64,000 bases of DNA from Heliocybe sulcata (GCA_004369045.1 ML213503.1:1707121-1771120); one strand, 5' to 3'; shown: positions 41,791 through 53,611, counted from the stretch's first letter. Notes: a model not told the origin generated them from the sequence alone. Numbers and translations: made by a program.

Positions 41791-44679
41791 ATGCTGTCTA
41801 GGGCCGTTCGCGCGTCGAGGCTCGCAATCCGCAGAGCTGCCGCGTCTACCAGGGTCACCGCGTCCAGCAGAGTGGGATGGGCAAGGACATATGCTACGCC
41901 CACCAGCGACCACTGGAACAAGGGGGGACAGCAGCGCAGAGATGAACAGGGCCTGGGGGGTTCCTTCCAGCAGCACGATGGGATGAAGAAGGCACACGAA
42001 GTGTTGCGAGAAACCTTTGGCCTTCCTTCGTTCCGACTATCTCAAGAAGAAGTAAGATATGCGGGCAAGCTACATATATCTAGAGATGCTGACTTGAATG
42101 GCAGGTGATAAAGCGGTTGCTTGTGGACAATGAGAACGCGCTTGTGTTGTTTCCAACCGGAGGTATGTCCATTGACCTACGATGGTGCGTTCACAGGTGG
42201 TGGGTCTTTGACAAAGACTCCGATATTTGCTGCAGGTGGAAAGAGTTTAACATATCAAATACCGGCCTTATGCTTAGATGTAAGCTTCCTTTATATGTCC
42301 ACAACACCCAGATGTCTTGAAAAAGTCTCTGTTAGGGTCTTACCCTCGTCATCTCGCCTCTCCTTGCCCTTATGAGAGAGCAGGTGGAAACTCTTCGCAG
42401 TCTTGGGATTAAAGCAGCAAACTTGGATAGCACATTGGGTATCGAGGAGTACAATCGAGTGAACAGTGAAGTACGCTCTGGACAGTTGAAGATTCTCTAT
42501 GTATCGCCTGAAAGGTGAGCTCCTTGGCAGACGTGCAGCAGACCGGACATCTCAGGTCAGGCGCGTATATTGCAGGTTAAACAATGAATCATTCATGGAC
42601 ATGATAAAGAGAGTTAAAATCTCCTTACTTGCAGTGGATGAGTCGCACTGTATTTCACAGGTACGTCGTCAGTTGAACCAGCTATTGTCCAGTTGAGGAT
42701 GCTTTGCGTATCGCTAGTGGGGTCCCAGCTTCCGGCCAGAGTACCTCAAGATTGCCCGTTTTGCAGAGGAACAAAACGTGGAACGAGTTCTATGCTTGAC
42801 GGCGACAGCAACTAAGGCCGTTGCAGACGACATCTGCAAGTCCTTCCAGATCGACCCTAATGCTGGGTTATTCCGAACCCCTGTCTACCGACCAAAGTCG
42901 TGCTCTTCTGCTTTGACCTCGTCACCCTTTCTAACCTTCGTTACCTGTACAGCCTGTCGCTCCGAGTAGCTGTCGCCGACAATTTGGACGACAAAATCAA
43001 GCAACTGCTTCCTCTCGTGAAGAAGCGCACTGGTCCGGCGATCATCTATGTAACGCTCCACCGCCATGCTGAAGAAGCTGCGGAGAAGCTCAGAGAGCAT
43101 GGCGTAGAAGCGTTGGTCTATCATGCGGGGCTATCTACGGAGGAACGAGAACAGGTTCAGGACGACTTCATGCAGAAACCCAACGCTGTCGTCTGCTGCA
43201 CCATGGCATTTGGTATGGGCATTGACAAGGCCGATGTCCGGCTTGTGGGTACTTCCGAAACATGGTGATCGTGACGGTGAATCGCTGAGTGACTCGATCC
43301 TTGTAGGTTGCACACTTGTTTATGCCTAAAACACTCGAGAACTACAGCCAGGAGGTTGGTCGCGCGGGTCGTGATGGTCTCCCCTCAGCGTGCTTGATGT
43401 TCCTGTCGGCGCCGGATATACCGGTGCTGGAGGGGTTCGCCAGGGGTGACACGTGCGCTCAAAAAGATCTGCAGCTGTGGCTGCACGAGGTCGCGACGAA
43501 GATTCCCGCGGCTGATGGGACGTTGGATTTCAATTTGTATCAGCAGTCGAAAGAGTAAGAGTTACATGCATTTACAGTATGAGTTTCAAGTGCTGATGCC
43601 GTGACGATCCTAGTTATGATATAAGGGTCCGTATTTCTCCAACACTTGCGGTCAGCGTCACTCACTCACCACAATTTAGATGAACGTTTTGAATTACTTC
43701 TATGCTGAGCTTGAGTTGGACCATGGCTACGTCAGGGCGGTAACGCCATTCTATTCGGTTTATACTTTGTCGGAAAACACATCAGAAGGTTGGGAGAAAG
43801 TGCTATCAGATACGTCTGATGCTGCCATAGCCATCAGAGAATCTTGGGTAGCCAAGAGCGCAGGCCATGAAGTGAGTGGACGGATTGCTCAGTGTAACTG
43901 CTTAGGCCGGATCCTTAGCGTTCGTAGGTTGATGTTGTCGATGCTGCAAGTGCACATGGATTGGAACGTGCTGCCCTTGCGAAGAAGATCGGCGATTGGG
44001 AGTTCGAAGGTGTGTCCATTCTTTTACAGTGGTTCTCCCAGAAAATAAAGTGGACCATGGACAGGCTTGGTAATTGGGAAAGCATCTCGAGTTAGAAGTG
44101 TAAGTCAGATGATAGTGTTTTGTACTCTTGTTGATGGTATTCGCAGCGCTATGCGATCCTGAATCCACTTCCTCAAACGAGCGAGGGAATAGAGGAGTTA
44201 GCGAAGAAGATGTACGAGCGCATGCTCGCGCGAGAGGAAGAAGCTGTGCGAAAGCTCCACGAGGTCATCAAGTTCGCGACTGATGAAGATTGTAAGGCAA
44301 TGTTTTTAGTACCGCAGGGTCGGCTTCTGATGTCTCTTCAGGCCTTGCCCACTCACTGTCAACCTATTTCGGAGACGAGGACAGTGTTCCGAATGCGGCG
44401 TGCGGGACGTGCACGTTCTGCACGACAGGGAAGGCGGTCGAGTTTACGCCGAATTTCGCAACAGAACCCGATCCTTCCAAAATCCGAGCAATTCTGGATG
44501 CTTGTCCTGAGCGGGATGACCCGCGGTTGCTGGCCCGGATGGCATTTGGGATTACGTCGCCCAGGCTGACGGCGGGTAAGTGGTCGAGGAGGCATGAACT
44601 GTTTGGGAGCATGGGGGACGTGCATTTCGATTCCCTTGTGCAGGCATTCGATGCGGAGTGCCAAAGGCTCGAAGATTAG
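41791..44679 (+). CDS. RecQ-family helicase, copy B, with AFG3-derived mitochondrial presequence
   Basis: Starts MLSRAVRASRLAIRRAAAS, then [16 protein letters not shown]; the RecQ part begins at residue 65 (MKKAHEVLRETF). The motifs are canonical: TGGGKSLTYQIPA, LLAVDESHCISQ followed by WGPSFRPEYL, CLTATATKAVADDI, GPAIIYVTLHRHAEEAA, TMAFGMGIDKADVR and ENYSQEVGRAGRDG. A winged-helix region with YFYAELELDHGY and GDWEFEG follows, then RYAILNPLP and the zinc cluster CGTCTFC. About twelve introns of normal size are needed, and the frame can be kept through all of those I followed. It ends RLED, without the RGG-type tail of copy C. Because all motif residues are intact, this is the copy most likely to be an active mitochondrial RecQ. 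It lies downstream of duplicated hydrolase fragments, with its own AFG3-like promoter. Confidence 0.87.
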
Positions 44680-45019
44680 CGTGCCTCTGGCGGTAGCTTC
44701 TCGGACGAAGAAGCGGTTCTGCATGCAACGCTCAAGCTATAACTCTCGAGGTGGATCATATGCTAGAGGAGGTTCGAGCAAACGAGCTCGGAGTTGGCGT
44801 GGTCAATATTCCTGAATGTTCTCTTGCTGTCTTCAGTGATTTAGAGTCGCTGCGCTGCCAGTGTAATGTATTATAATATGTTGCTACTTATGCTTGATCG
44901 ATCTAACCCAGTTCATTCGCATGCCTGCTAAGCTTGCGGCGCTCGTTCTAATGGGTAACGTTCCTTATGATCCCACTTAAGCCCCTCATATGCCGCCAAG
45001 CTAGCGCTGCGACGGAGGA

Positions 45020-45191
45020 TCCGGAGTGCGCGGGCGAAGGAGTTGTTTGATGCGGACAACTGGATGATGCAGGATGATGCGCAGTCATGCGGAGAAGCTG
45101 CACGAGCTGCTGGAGGAGTGGGTGGGGTATGAGGCGAAGATGAGGATGAAGGGGAACGAGGACGGGAATGCAGATGGGACGAGCCGACTAT
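45020..45191 (+). pseudogene. Epoxide hydrolase 3' fragment
   Basis: Matches the intact gene from about 36270 to its stop: gtttgatgcggacaactgg, catgcggagaagctgcac, gagctgctggaggagtgggt, gaggcgaagatgaggatgaa and a C-terminal gacgagccgactatag. It includes a short internal duplication (ggatgatgcaggatgatgcg). The following 3' region matches that of the intact gene, including gcatacaatatatc and ttgctttgatct. No 5' part exists. Confidence 0.78.
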
Positions 45192-45526
45192 AGCTTACCC
45201 ATGACGGACTGGGAACTAGTGGAGATGGGTACCATCTTATCCAGTGTATAGGCATACAATATATCTTGCTTTGATCTTTACTGAATATATTGGTACTGTT
45301 GTAACTGCCTCGGCAACTTTGGGTCGGACCTTATCCCAAGGTGCAGATCCTGTCCGAAACACAGCCACTTGCTGTCGCGATCCCCAAGCTGTGGTCCTGA
45401 CGCGAGAGGGCGCTCCTGCTGCTGCGTACCCACGGACCGAGAATGCGGGCATCTCAACGTTCCCATTATCTCTGGAAGCGGGTTACCTCGCCGCAAGCAC
45501 CAAGACACGCAGGAACCACTCGTGCT
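45192..45526. other. Spacer between epoxide hydrolase fragment and alpha/beta hydrolase
   Basis: This is the least altered copy of the spacer that is also found at 36.46-36.83 kb and, shortened, at 41.25-41.45 kb. No gene inside. It gives the reference order: epoxide hydrolase 3' end, spacer, alpha/beta hydrolase, AFG3. Confidence 0.6.
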
Positions 45527-46648
45527 TCACAGCCACTTCTGCAAGAACGCATACAGCCCCTTCATCTCCTCCCGCTCGTCGAAATCATACGTGTGATTCT
45601 TACCCTCGACTTCCTCGTACACCCATCTGTCCCCTTCGCCTTCGGGATCGCGGGCCTTAAGAGCGGCGATGACGTCGCGGGACTGGGCGGGCTCGACTTT
45701 GTCGTCGATCGAGCCGTGGACTATGTATGTTGGCGGGAGCGACTGGGAGGGGGAGGCGAGGATGAGGGCGGAGATGGCGTAGGTGTCTGCTTCTGGTGGC
45801 GGAGAGTTGGATGGATCGGAGGAGGGGAAGAGGAGGGAGTTGAGGCTGGCGTTTTGGAGCATGTGGTTGTACACTGTGTTGGTGAGTCAAGTGAGAATGA
45901 TGCTACGGCATGAGTTCGGGAGGGACGCACTGGACTGGCGATTCATGTCGGGCATGTTGTTGGTCATGACAGGGGCGCCCGGGTTTAAGTACGGCGCGAC
46001 CTTCTCGTGCGGGATTTTGGGTACGTCCTTCGGCCACTGCGGGGTTGTCCAGAAGGACGTGCGCGAGTCGGTGATGGGGTATATAGCCGTACAGACTTTG
46101 CTAAATGCGATTCAGCTCCACTTATCTCTCATCTAGAGGAATCTGTGGAACGGACATGTCTGCTTTGATATAATAAGCTGCCAGGAGACTCAGCCAGCCA
46201 CCGGCGGAGCTGCCGCACGTCGCGATCCTGGCGGTGTCGATCTTGACGTTCGCGTCCGAGGCGAGCTTGGCGGGGAGGGCATCGCGCACGAAGGCGAGCG
46301 CATCAGCGACGTCGGAGACGATCTCAGGCATGCGGGCTTGCGGGGCGAGGCGGTAGTCCGGCGAGACGAGGACGTGGTTGTATTTTGTCACGCCGTGGAG
46401 GAAGTGCGGGGCGACGCGGCCACGGTAGCCCTGGAGGAGGCCTCCGCCTGGACGAAGAGGATGAAAGGAGCTGCACGACTAGGCAAGGATGGATGCGTAC
46501 CGTGGAACCAGACGAGCACGGGCAGGGGTTTGTCGTGCGCGTCGACGGTGGAGGGCACGTAGACGTCTAGTTCGATGGGGATAGCGTCCTCTCCGAACGT
46601 CTTGAAGACGTATGTTGCGCTGGGCTTCACTGGTACGGTGACGGACAT
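45527..46648 (-). CDS. Alpha/beta hydrolase fold-3 enzyme (arylacetamide deacetylase-like)
   Basis: Four exons (46648-46501, 46447-46156, 46100-45931, 45873-45527) give 318 residues with consistent phases. The start is MSVTVPVKPSATYVFK. The oxyanion motif HGGG is created by joining exon 1 (WFH, G) to exon 2 (GGLLQGYRG). The nucleophile serine is in CGSSAGGWLSLL, the acid is probably the Asp in GSIDDKVEPAQS, and the catalytic His lies in GKNHTYDFDER. The family hydrolyses short acyl esters and is often involved in detoxification or lipid metabolism. The gene is divergent from AFG3, about 410 bp apart. Its 3' and 5' ends, but not its body, recur near RecQ copies A and B, so a segment containing hydrolase plus AFG3 promoter was duplicated and then shortened. 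Confidence 0.88.
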
Positions 46649-47061
46649 GCTTGAGATGGCTCTCTGAACAGGACTTGACAGGAGGTTGGTCAGCGAGCGC
46701 GCCTTATATACGTCGGGTGGGAGATCCTCGCGTAGAAGCACATGGCGTCACGAACATCAAGTCAAGATAAGCGACTTTTTTCACGTATTGGGAGAGCCTT
46801 GTGAAAGCTAGTCAGCGGTAAGTTTGGAAAGAACTGAAGTATTTCGGCAGCTAGCTTGGAAAGGACAGGTATAATTGTCCGAGTGGCGTTGGACGACCGG
46901 TGACGTGACTGCAATCACGTGGACGGGAGAGGCCGCCTCAGCACATGACTAATCCGGCAAGTTCCTCTGCTCCCGCCGGCGCAATAGCGTCAGTCATCCG
47001 AGCCTATACTCTACGCAGAGCTCTTCCTCACATTCCTCTCAACTCGACGACCGTGTATTGT
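46649..47061. promoter_or_regulatory. Divergent promoter of alpha/beta hydrolase and AFG3
   Basis: About 410 bp. It contains caatcacgtggacg near 46912 and cctcagcac near 46936, both kept in the copy before RecQ B. An in-frame ATG at 46945 would add 39 residues to AFG3, but the downstream ATG at 47062 begins a better presequence and corresponds to the start of the duplicated presequence in RecQ A and B. Confidence 0.55.
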
Positions 47062-49613
47062 ATGCTGTCCAGGACCATCCGCTCATCAAGGCTCACAGGC
47101 CGCAGGGTCGCTGCGTCCAGCAGGGTTGGATGGGCAAGGACGTATGCTACGCCTACCAGCGACCACGAACCTAACAAGGAGGTCGAGAAGAAGGACGACA
47201 AGGGCAAGGCGAAGGAGGAGGTAGAGAAGGGTAAAGATGAACAGGGCCGGGTGCAGCTGCCGAAAGGCCTAGAGGGGTTCTTCCAGCAGTACAAGCAGGA
47301 GCAGGATTCTCTGCGAGGGAACAAGTCGTCAGAGGAGGACTCGTCCAGGCAGGAACACCAGAGGCCCCCGCCCCCGCCCCCGCCGCCAGGCGGCAGCAAC
47401 AACCTCAATCCTAATCAGCTTGGGGCGCTCGGGGCGACCGCAGTGGTCATCTACCTCCTGTCAAACTCGGGCAGCACGAGCTCGCGCGAGATCACCTGGC
47501 AGGAGTTCCGGACCGCGTTCCTCGACAAGGGCCTTGTGGAGAGGCTCGTCGTTGTCAACGGACACAAAGTGCGCATAAAGCTGAATGCTAATGCTACGTC
47601 AGCTATCTACCCCGCTGCCCCCCTCGGCGGCGGAGACTTCTACTTCTCGATAGGCAGCGTGGATGCTTTCGAGCGGAAGCTCGACGAGGCGCAGACTGAG
47701 CTTGGAATACCTAGTCACGAGCGGATACCTGTCGCCTACCACGACGAGATCTCCACCGTCGGCACGCTCATGCAGTTCGCGCCTACCATCCTCTTCGCCG
47801 GTTTGCTCTTCTGGATGAGCCGTCGCGCAGGACAGTCGAGCGGGGGCGCGGGCGGGATCTTCAACATCGGCAAGAGCAAGGCAAAGATGTTCAACAAGGA
47901 CACCGACGTGAAGGTCCGCTTCAAGGACGTCGCGGGGATGGACGAGGCGAAGGAGGAGATTATGGAGTTTGTCAAGTTCCTCAAGGAGCCTGCGCGCTAT
48001 GAGAAGCTCGGAGCCAAGATCCCGCGCGGTGCTATCCTTTCTGGTCCACCAGGTACCGGTAAGACCCTGCTTGCCAAGGCGACAGCAGGCGAAGCCTCTG
48101 TACCTTTCCTCTCGGTCTCTGGCTCCGAGTTCGTCGAGATGTTTGTTGGTGTTGGTTCCTCGCGTGTGCGGGATCTGTTCGCCTCTGCCAAGAAGAATGC
48201 ACCATGCATCATCTTCATTGACGAGATCGACGCTATCGGCAAGGCGCGTGGCAAGGGCGGAGGAATTGGCGGGAACGATGAGCGCGAGTCCACGCTCAAC
48301 CAACTCTTGGTGGAGATGGACGGGTTCTCGACGAGCGAGCATATTGTTGTCTTGGCTGGTACGAACAGACCGGACGTGCTGGATCCTGCGCTTATGCGTC
48401 CGGGACGGTTCGACCGGCACATCGCTATCGACAGGCCCGACGTCTCCGGACGCAAGGGCATCTTCGAAGTCCACCTCAAGCCTCTCCGCCTGTCGCCCTC
48501 CCTGCCCGACCTGGACGCGCTCGCGCAGAAGCTAGCCGTGCTCACGCCCGGGTTCTCGGGCGCGGACATTGCGAACGTGTGCAACGAGGCGGCGCTGCAC
48601 GCTGCACGGAGCAGCTCGGAGTATGTCGAGGAGCGGAATTTTGAGACGGCAATTGAGCGGGTGATTGCGGGGCTGGAGAGGAAGAGTCGGGTGTTGAGCA
48701 AGGAGGAGAAGAAGACGGTTGCGTATCATGAGGCGGGGCATGCGATTTGCGGGTGGTTCCTTGAGCATGCGGATCCGTTGCTCAAGGTGAGCATTATACC
48801 GAGGGGTGTCGGGGCTCTGGGCTACGCTCAGGTATGTCTGCTCTGATATGTGCAAGCGCGACTGTATGCTAATTATTCCACAGTACCTTCCACCTGAACG
48901 GTACCTCCTCTCGACGCCACAGATGCGCGATCGGATCTGCATGACGCTAGGCGGGCGTGTGTCTGAGGAAATATTCTTCGGGTACGGGAACATCACGACG
49001 GGCGCGCAGGACGATCTGCAGAAGATCACGCGGATGGCATTCGAGGCGTGTGCGAACTATGGGATGAATGATGTTATTGGGCCGGTGAGTTATGGCGGGA
49101 GGGAGGGGCAGAGGGAGAGTTGGCAGAAGCCGTTCAGTGAGAAGACGGGGGAGATGTTGGATAGTGAGGTTCGGAAGATGATTACGTGAGTACCAGGTTC
49201 GAGAGCGGGGTGGGGCATGAGTGACTGATTTGGGGATGTTAATAGGGACTGTCATAAACGGACGACTGAGCTCTTAACGGAGCACAAGACGGACGTTGAG
49301 AAGGTCGCGAAGTTGCTCTTGGAGAAGGAGGTCATTACACGGTACCAAGTCTTCTCTCACCTCCGAATGCATAAGACTAAACTGGTTAATTGCACATAGT
49401 GAGGACATGATCAACCTGCTGGGCAAGCGGCCCTTTAAAGGCCGGGGAGACGACATGGACAAGTGGCTGGACGACCATCCGCCGAGCGAGAAGCAAGCAC
49501 CGCGGCCCTTCCCTGAGGGACCTGCTCACGAGGAGATTGATAGACCGCCCACGCCCGCGCCGCTTGCGACGGCGTCGCGGGTGACGAGTGTGGAGGAATT
49601 CTTCAGGCGGTAG
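47062..49613 (+). CDS. AFG3: Mitochondrial m-AAA protease (AFG3/YTA10 type)
   Basis: Four exons (47062-48831, 48884-49185, 49246-49341, 49400-49613) give 793 residues. The presequence is [19 protein letters not shown], followed by [13 protein letters not shown] charged linker and polyproline run precede a first membrane segment ([15 protein letters not shown]). An FtsH extracellular-type domain follows, then a second membrane segment ([16 protein letters not shown]). The AAA domain has [24 protein letters not shown] and RPGRFDRHI. The M41 protease domain has HEAGH ([12 protein letters not shown]) and a third zinc ligand in AQDDLQKIT. The enzyme sits in the inner membrane facing the matrix and degrades misfolded membrane proteins and matures MrpL32. 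It is the donor of the presequence found on RecQ A and B. All family motifs are intact. Confidence 0.95.
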
Positions 49614-49950
49614 TATCTGGTTTGATGGGCTCGCAAATTGTTGGGTCTAGAGGGGCAACGACAATGTGTACTGTATCTATAGTTAATCTCACTCCTCATG
49701 CGACCTTGTTGAGATATGCACTGTGCACTGGGTTCTGGAACAGTAGGCCACGGTAATCATTTTGATACCAGCCGGGAGTACGGCGGACTTTGCTTCAGCA
49801 TCGACGTTGGGATGCGCATTAACGTGCGCATGGCAGGCTCCGCTCCAATAACCAGGGGCAACCTCAGACTAAGATGGTATTAGGTGTTAGTCTATGCAAG
49901 GCAATGTGGTTTTACAGAAAGCAGCGTGATCGTCCGATGTGCCCCCGAGC
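49614..49950. terminator. Convergent 3' region AFG3 / Tim17-family gene
   Basis: About 340 bp between convergent genes. No gene or repeat recognised. Confidence 0.4.
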
Positions 49951-50583
49951 TCATTCGTCAGACTCTTCCGATGGTGGTGGTTGCGGCTTCTGCTTGAAGA
50001 ATCGTTTCCGCTTCTCCTCTGGCGACTCGTTCGGGTTGCGCCCTGCGAGATTTTGTCCAGAGTAGTCGAACACACCGACCGCCCCGCCGAGGAGTGCACA
50101 AGATGCGACGGCCAGTGGTAGGGACCCGCCTGGGCATCCACGGCACCTGATGAGCTTCGCAGACGCAGGAGGCAGAACTTTGGGACTCACGTCGGATCCC
50201 TGCTAAGAACCCAGCCGCACATCCGCCCGCAACGCCGTTTATAGGATCGTCCCTCTGGCGTTGGTTTCCTACCACGGCTTCGGTGAAGGCGAACGCCGCA
50301 CCCATAGCGCCTTTACAGCACACGTAAACCGTCAAGCCCTCATCCAAAGCGTGGTTCTAGACGCACCAAACATCCCGATCGTCCCGCCATATTTTGTGAG
50401 GATACCAGCAGGGCCCCGGTTATGTGTGCTCAGGGCGTTCTGTACAGTGGCTACGAAAGCGCCGACGAATGTTGCCTGGAGGCCGACCTTGGCGGCATAC
50501 TGGAGTGAGGGCTTGGGGTCATACGGAACGGTGCCCGCTGGAACGAGCGCCGCCGGAGGGTAGTTCATCGACGCGGTATTCAT
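49951..50583 (-). CDS. Tim17/22/23-family protein, NDUFA11-like (B14.7) complex I subunit
   Basis: Three exons (50583-50367, 50310-50191, 50129-49951) give 171 residues. The fold is four small hydrophobic, Gly/Ala-rich segments typical of the Tim17 family: AAKVGLQATFVGAFVATVQN, GGTIGMFGAMGAAFAFTEA (joined by intron 1), DPINGVAGGCAAGFLAGIRR and LPLAVASCALLGGAVGVFDY. The start is MNTASMNYPPAALVPAG. The C-terminus is charged and Pro-rich (KRKRFFKQKPQPPPSEE). This size and the V.Q.A / DPIN..AGG.AAG pattern fit the accessory subunit NDUFA11 (fungal 21.3-kDa/B14.7 subunit) better than a TIM23 channel protein. It would sit in the mitochondrial inner membrane. It is downstream of RecQ copy C on the same strand. 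Confidence 0.72.
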
Positions 50584-50789
50584 CGGGGCGAAGTTGGGAT
50601 GACCGGATACTCAGTGGATGGAATGAGTGCGCGGAAGTGGCCGGTGGCGTTCGGGTTGCCGCAAGCTTCGCAGGCATGCGAGATGCAATTGGTTACCGGT
50701 TCGATCGATCCTGTATATCTACTTACAATAACTCTTACACTGGCAGCATATGTACGGTACGATAAAGACTGAAGACAGCAAGAGAACAT

Positions 50790-53611
50790 TCATGTATATT
50801 TACCCCGCCAACCCCGAGCTCGTTTGCTCGAACCTCCTCTACCATATGATCCGCCTCGAGAGTTATAGCTCGAGCTTTGCGTGTAGGACCGCTTCTTCGT
50901 CGGAGGAGCTACTGCCACAGTGGCCCGCTGGTATCCTGCCTTTTTGCACTCCACATCGAAGGCCTTCACGAGCGCATCGAAATCCACATCCCCCATGCTC
51001 CCAAACAGATCATGGCTCGTCGACCATTTGCCCACCGTCAGCCTGGGCGACGTGATCCCAAATGCCATCCGAGCCAGTAACCGCGGATCGTCTCGGTCAG
51101 GACACGCATCCAGAATAGCTCGGATTTTTCGAGGGTCGGGAATCGTCAAGACAGTCGGCGTAAACTCGACCGCCTCCGCTGTCATGCAGAATGTGCAAGT
51201 TCCGCACATCGCATTCGGAACACTCTCCGCGTCTCCGAAGTAGGTTGACAGTGTGTACGCAAGGCCTGAGGAGACATGAGAAACCGGCCATATCATAATG
51301 AATAGAGAGCTTACAATCATCATCTGTCGCGAACTTGATTACTTGGCGAAGCTTCTGGACAGATTCTTCCTCTCGTGCGACCATGCGGTTGTACATCTTC
51401 TTCGCTAGCTCCTCTATTGCCGCGCTTGTTCGAGGAAGTGGGTTCAGGACCGTATAGCGCTTCCAATATCATCAATAAGGGAACGCGAGATTGATGTCTG
51501 ACTTACGCTTCTAACTTGAGATGCTTTGCTAGTTACCGAGCCTGACCGTGGTCCACTTCATTTTCTGAGAGAACCGCTGTAAAAGAAAGACACACCATCG
51601 AACTCCCAATCGCTGATCTTCTTCGCAAGGGCAGCACGTTCCAATCCATGTTTACTTGCAGCGTTGACAACATCAACCTACCAATGGTAAGGATCCGGCC
51701 TAATCAATTACTCCGAATAATCCGTCCACTTACTTCATGACCTCCGCTCTTGGGTATCCAAGAGCCTCTGATGGCCATGGCAGCATCAGACGTATCTGAC
51801 AGCACTTTTTGCCAACCCGTTGAGCTACGTTGCGACAAGCTATAAACCGCATAGAATGGCGTCACGGCCCTGATGTAGCCATGATCCAACTCAAGCTCAG
51901 CATAGCACAGATTCAAAACATTCGACTAAAACGTGCTTTGTGAGTGACACTGACTCCAGGGAAAGGAGAAAATACGGACCCGCATATCATACCTGTGATT
52001 GCCCCGGTGTCAGCACAAGAAACTCCAACCCATAGTGTAAATAACGCTTACTGCTTCGACTGTTGATACAGATTGAAATCCAACGTCCCGTCGGCCGAAG
52101 GCGTCTTCGTGGCAACCTCGTGCACCCACAGCTGCAGATCCTTTTCACCACAAGTATCACCCCTGGCAAACCCCTCCAGCACCGGTATATCCGGAGCCGA
52201 TAGGAGCATCAAGCAGGTCGAGGGAAGACCATCACGGCCCGCGCGACCCACTTCCTGGCTGTAGTTCTCGAGCGTTTTGGGCATGAATAAGTGTGCAACC
52301 TAGAAGGATCGAGTTGCTCAGCGATCACTGTCGCAATTACGACGTTTTGGAGGTACGCACGAGCCGGACGTTGGCTTTGTCAATGCCCATACCAAATGCG
52401 ATGGTGCAACAGACGACAGCATCGGGCTTCTGCATGAAGTCGTTCTGAACTTGTTCTCGCTGCTGGGTAGGCAGACCCGCGTGATAGACCAACGTTTCTG
52501 TGCCATGCCGTCGGAGCTTCTCCGCGGCTTCTTCAGCATGGCGTTGGAGGGTCACGTAGATGATCGCCGGACCAGTGCGCTCCTTCACGAGAGGAAGCAG
52601 CTGCTTGATTTTGGCGTCCATACTATCGGCAACAGCTACTCGGAAAGACAGACTGCAAGACGGAAGTCAGACAGGGTGACAAGAGTCAAAGGAGAAGAAC
52701 ACGACTTTGGTCGGTAGACGGGGGTTCGGAATACTCCAGCTATGGGGTCGATCAGGAAGGACTTGCAGATGTCGTCCGCGACGCCCTTGGTCGCCGTTGC
52801 CGTCAAGCATAGAACTCGTTCAACGTCTTGTTCCTCCGCAAACCGGGCAATCTTTAGGTACTCTGGCCGGAAGCTGGCGCCCCACTGAAGATACGCTAAG
52901 CACACTGGACAACTGCTGAATCAAGTGACGACGCACTTGCGAAATACAGTGCGATTCATCTACTGCAAGCAACGAGATTTTGACTCTGGTCATCATGTCA
53001 ATAAAAGACTCATTGTTTAACCTGCGACATACACCCGTGAGCTGAGTTGTCCAGTCTGCTGCACGTCTGCCAAGGAGCTCACCTTTCAGGCGCTACATAG
53101 AGAATCTTCAACGCTCCAGAGAGTACTTCATTTTTCACCCATGCAGTAGTCTCCGCATTCAGTGTGCTATCCAAGTTTGCTGCTTTTACCCCGCGACTGC
53201 GAAGAGCTTCCACTTGGTCTCTCATAAGGGCAATGAGAGGCGAGATGACGAGGGTGAGACCCTAGACAGAGACTTCTATTCAGACGTCTGGTTGCTGTGA
53301 ACGTGTAAAAGGAAGCTTACGTCCAAGCATAAGGCCGGCACTTGATACGTTAAACTCTTTCCACCTGCAGCGAATAGCAGACTCTTGTCAAGACCCACCC
53401 CCAGTGCACGCACAATGGCAGACCATTGGACGTACCTCCGGTTGGAAACAAAACAAGCGCGTTTTCATTGTCCACAATTAATCGCTTTATTACCTGCCAC
53501 TCAAGTCAGAATCTCTAGACATAGCTTGCCCGGAGAGCGCACTTCTTCTTGAGACAGTCGGAACGAAGGAAAGCCAAAAGTTTCCCGCAACACTTCGTGA
53601 GCCTTCTCCAT
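50790..53611 (-). CDS. RecQ-family helicase, copy C (no presequence; probable progenitor)
   Basis: Starts at ATG 53611 with MEKAHEVLRETFGFPSF, the same residues that are internal in copies A and B. The motifs are TGGGKSLTYQVPA, LLAVDESHCISQ then WGASFRPEYL, CLTATATKGVADDI, GPAIIYVTLQRHAEEAA, TIAFGMGIDKANVR and ENYSQEVGRAGRDG. Between the helicase core and the zinc cluster, an intron of about 54 nt joins GDWEFDG to SVTSKASQVRS and RYTVLNPLP. The zinc cluster is CGTCTFC. A basic Gly/Arg tail (YNSRGGSYGRGGSSKRARG) ends the protein and is absent from A and B. No AFG3-like sequence is seen upstream, so this copy should be nuclear. About twelve introns. It lies inverted relative to A and B. It could be a RecQ1- or Sgs1-related enzyme, but no HRDC domain is visible. 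Confidence 0.88.

Noticed and set aside
46945-47061. Upstream ATG of AFG3 adding 39 residues
   Set aside because: The extension lacks presequence character, and the homologous start in RecQ A and B is the downstream MLSR methionine.
47599-48474. 291-codon minus-strand frame opposite AFG3
   Set aside because: Shadow of the GC-rich AFG3 coding strand; no domain.
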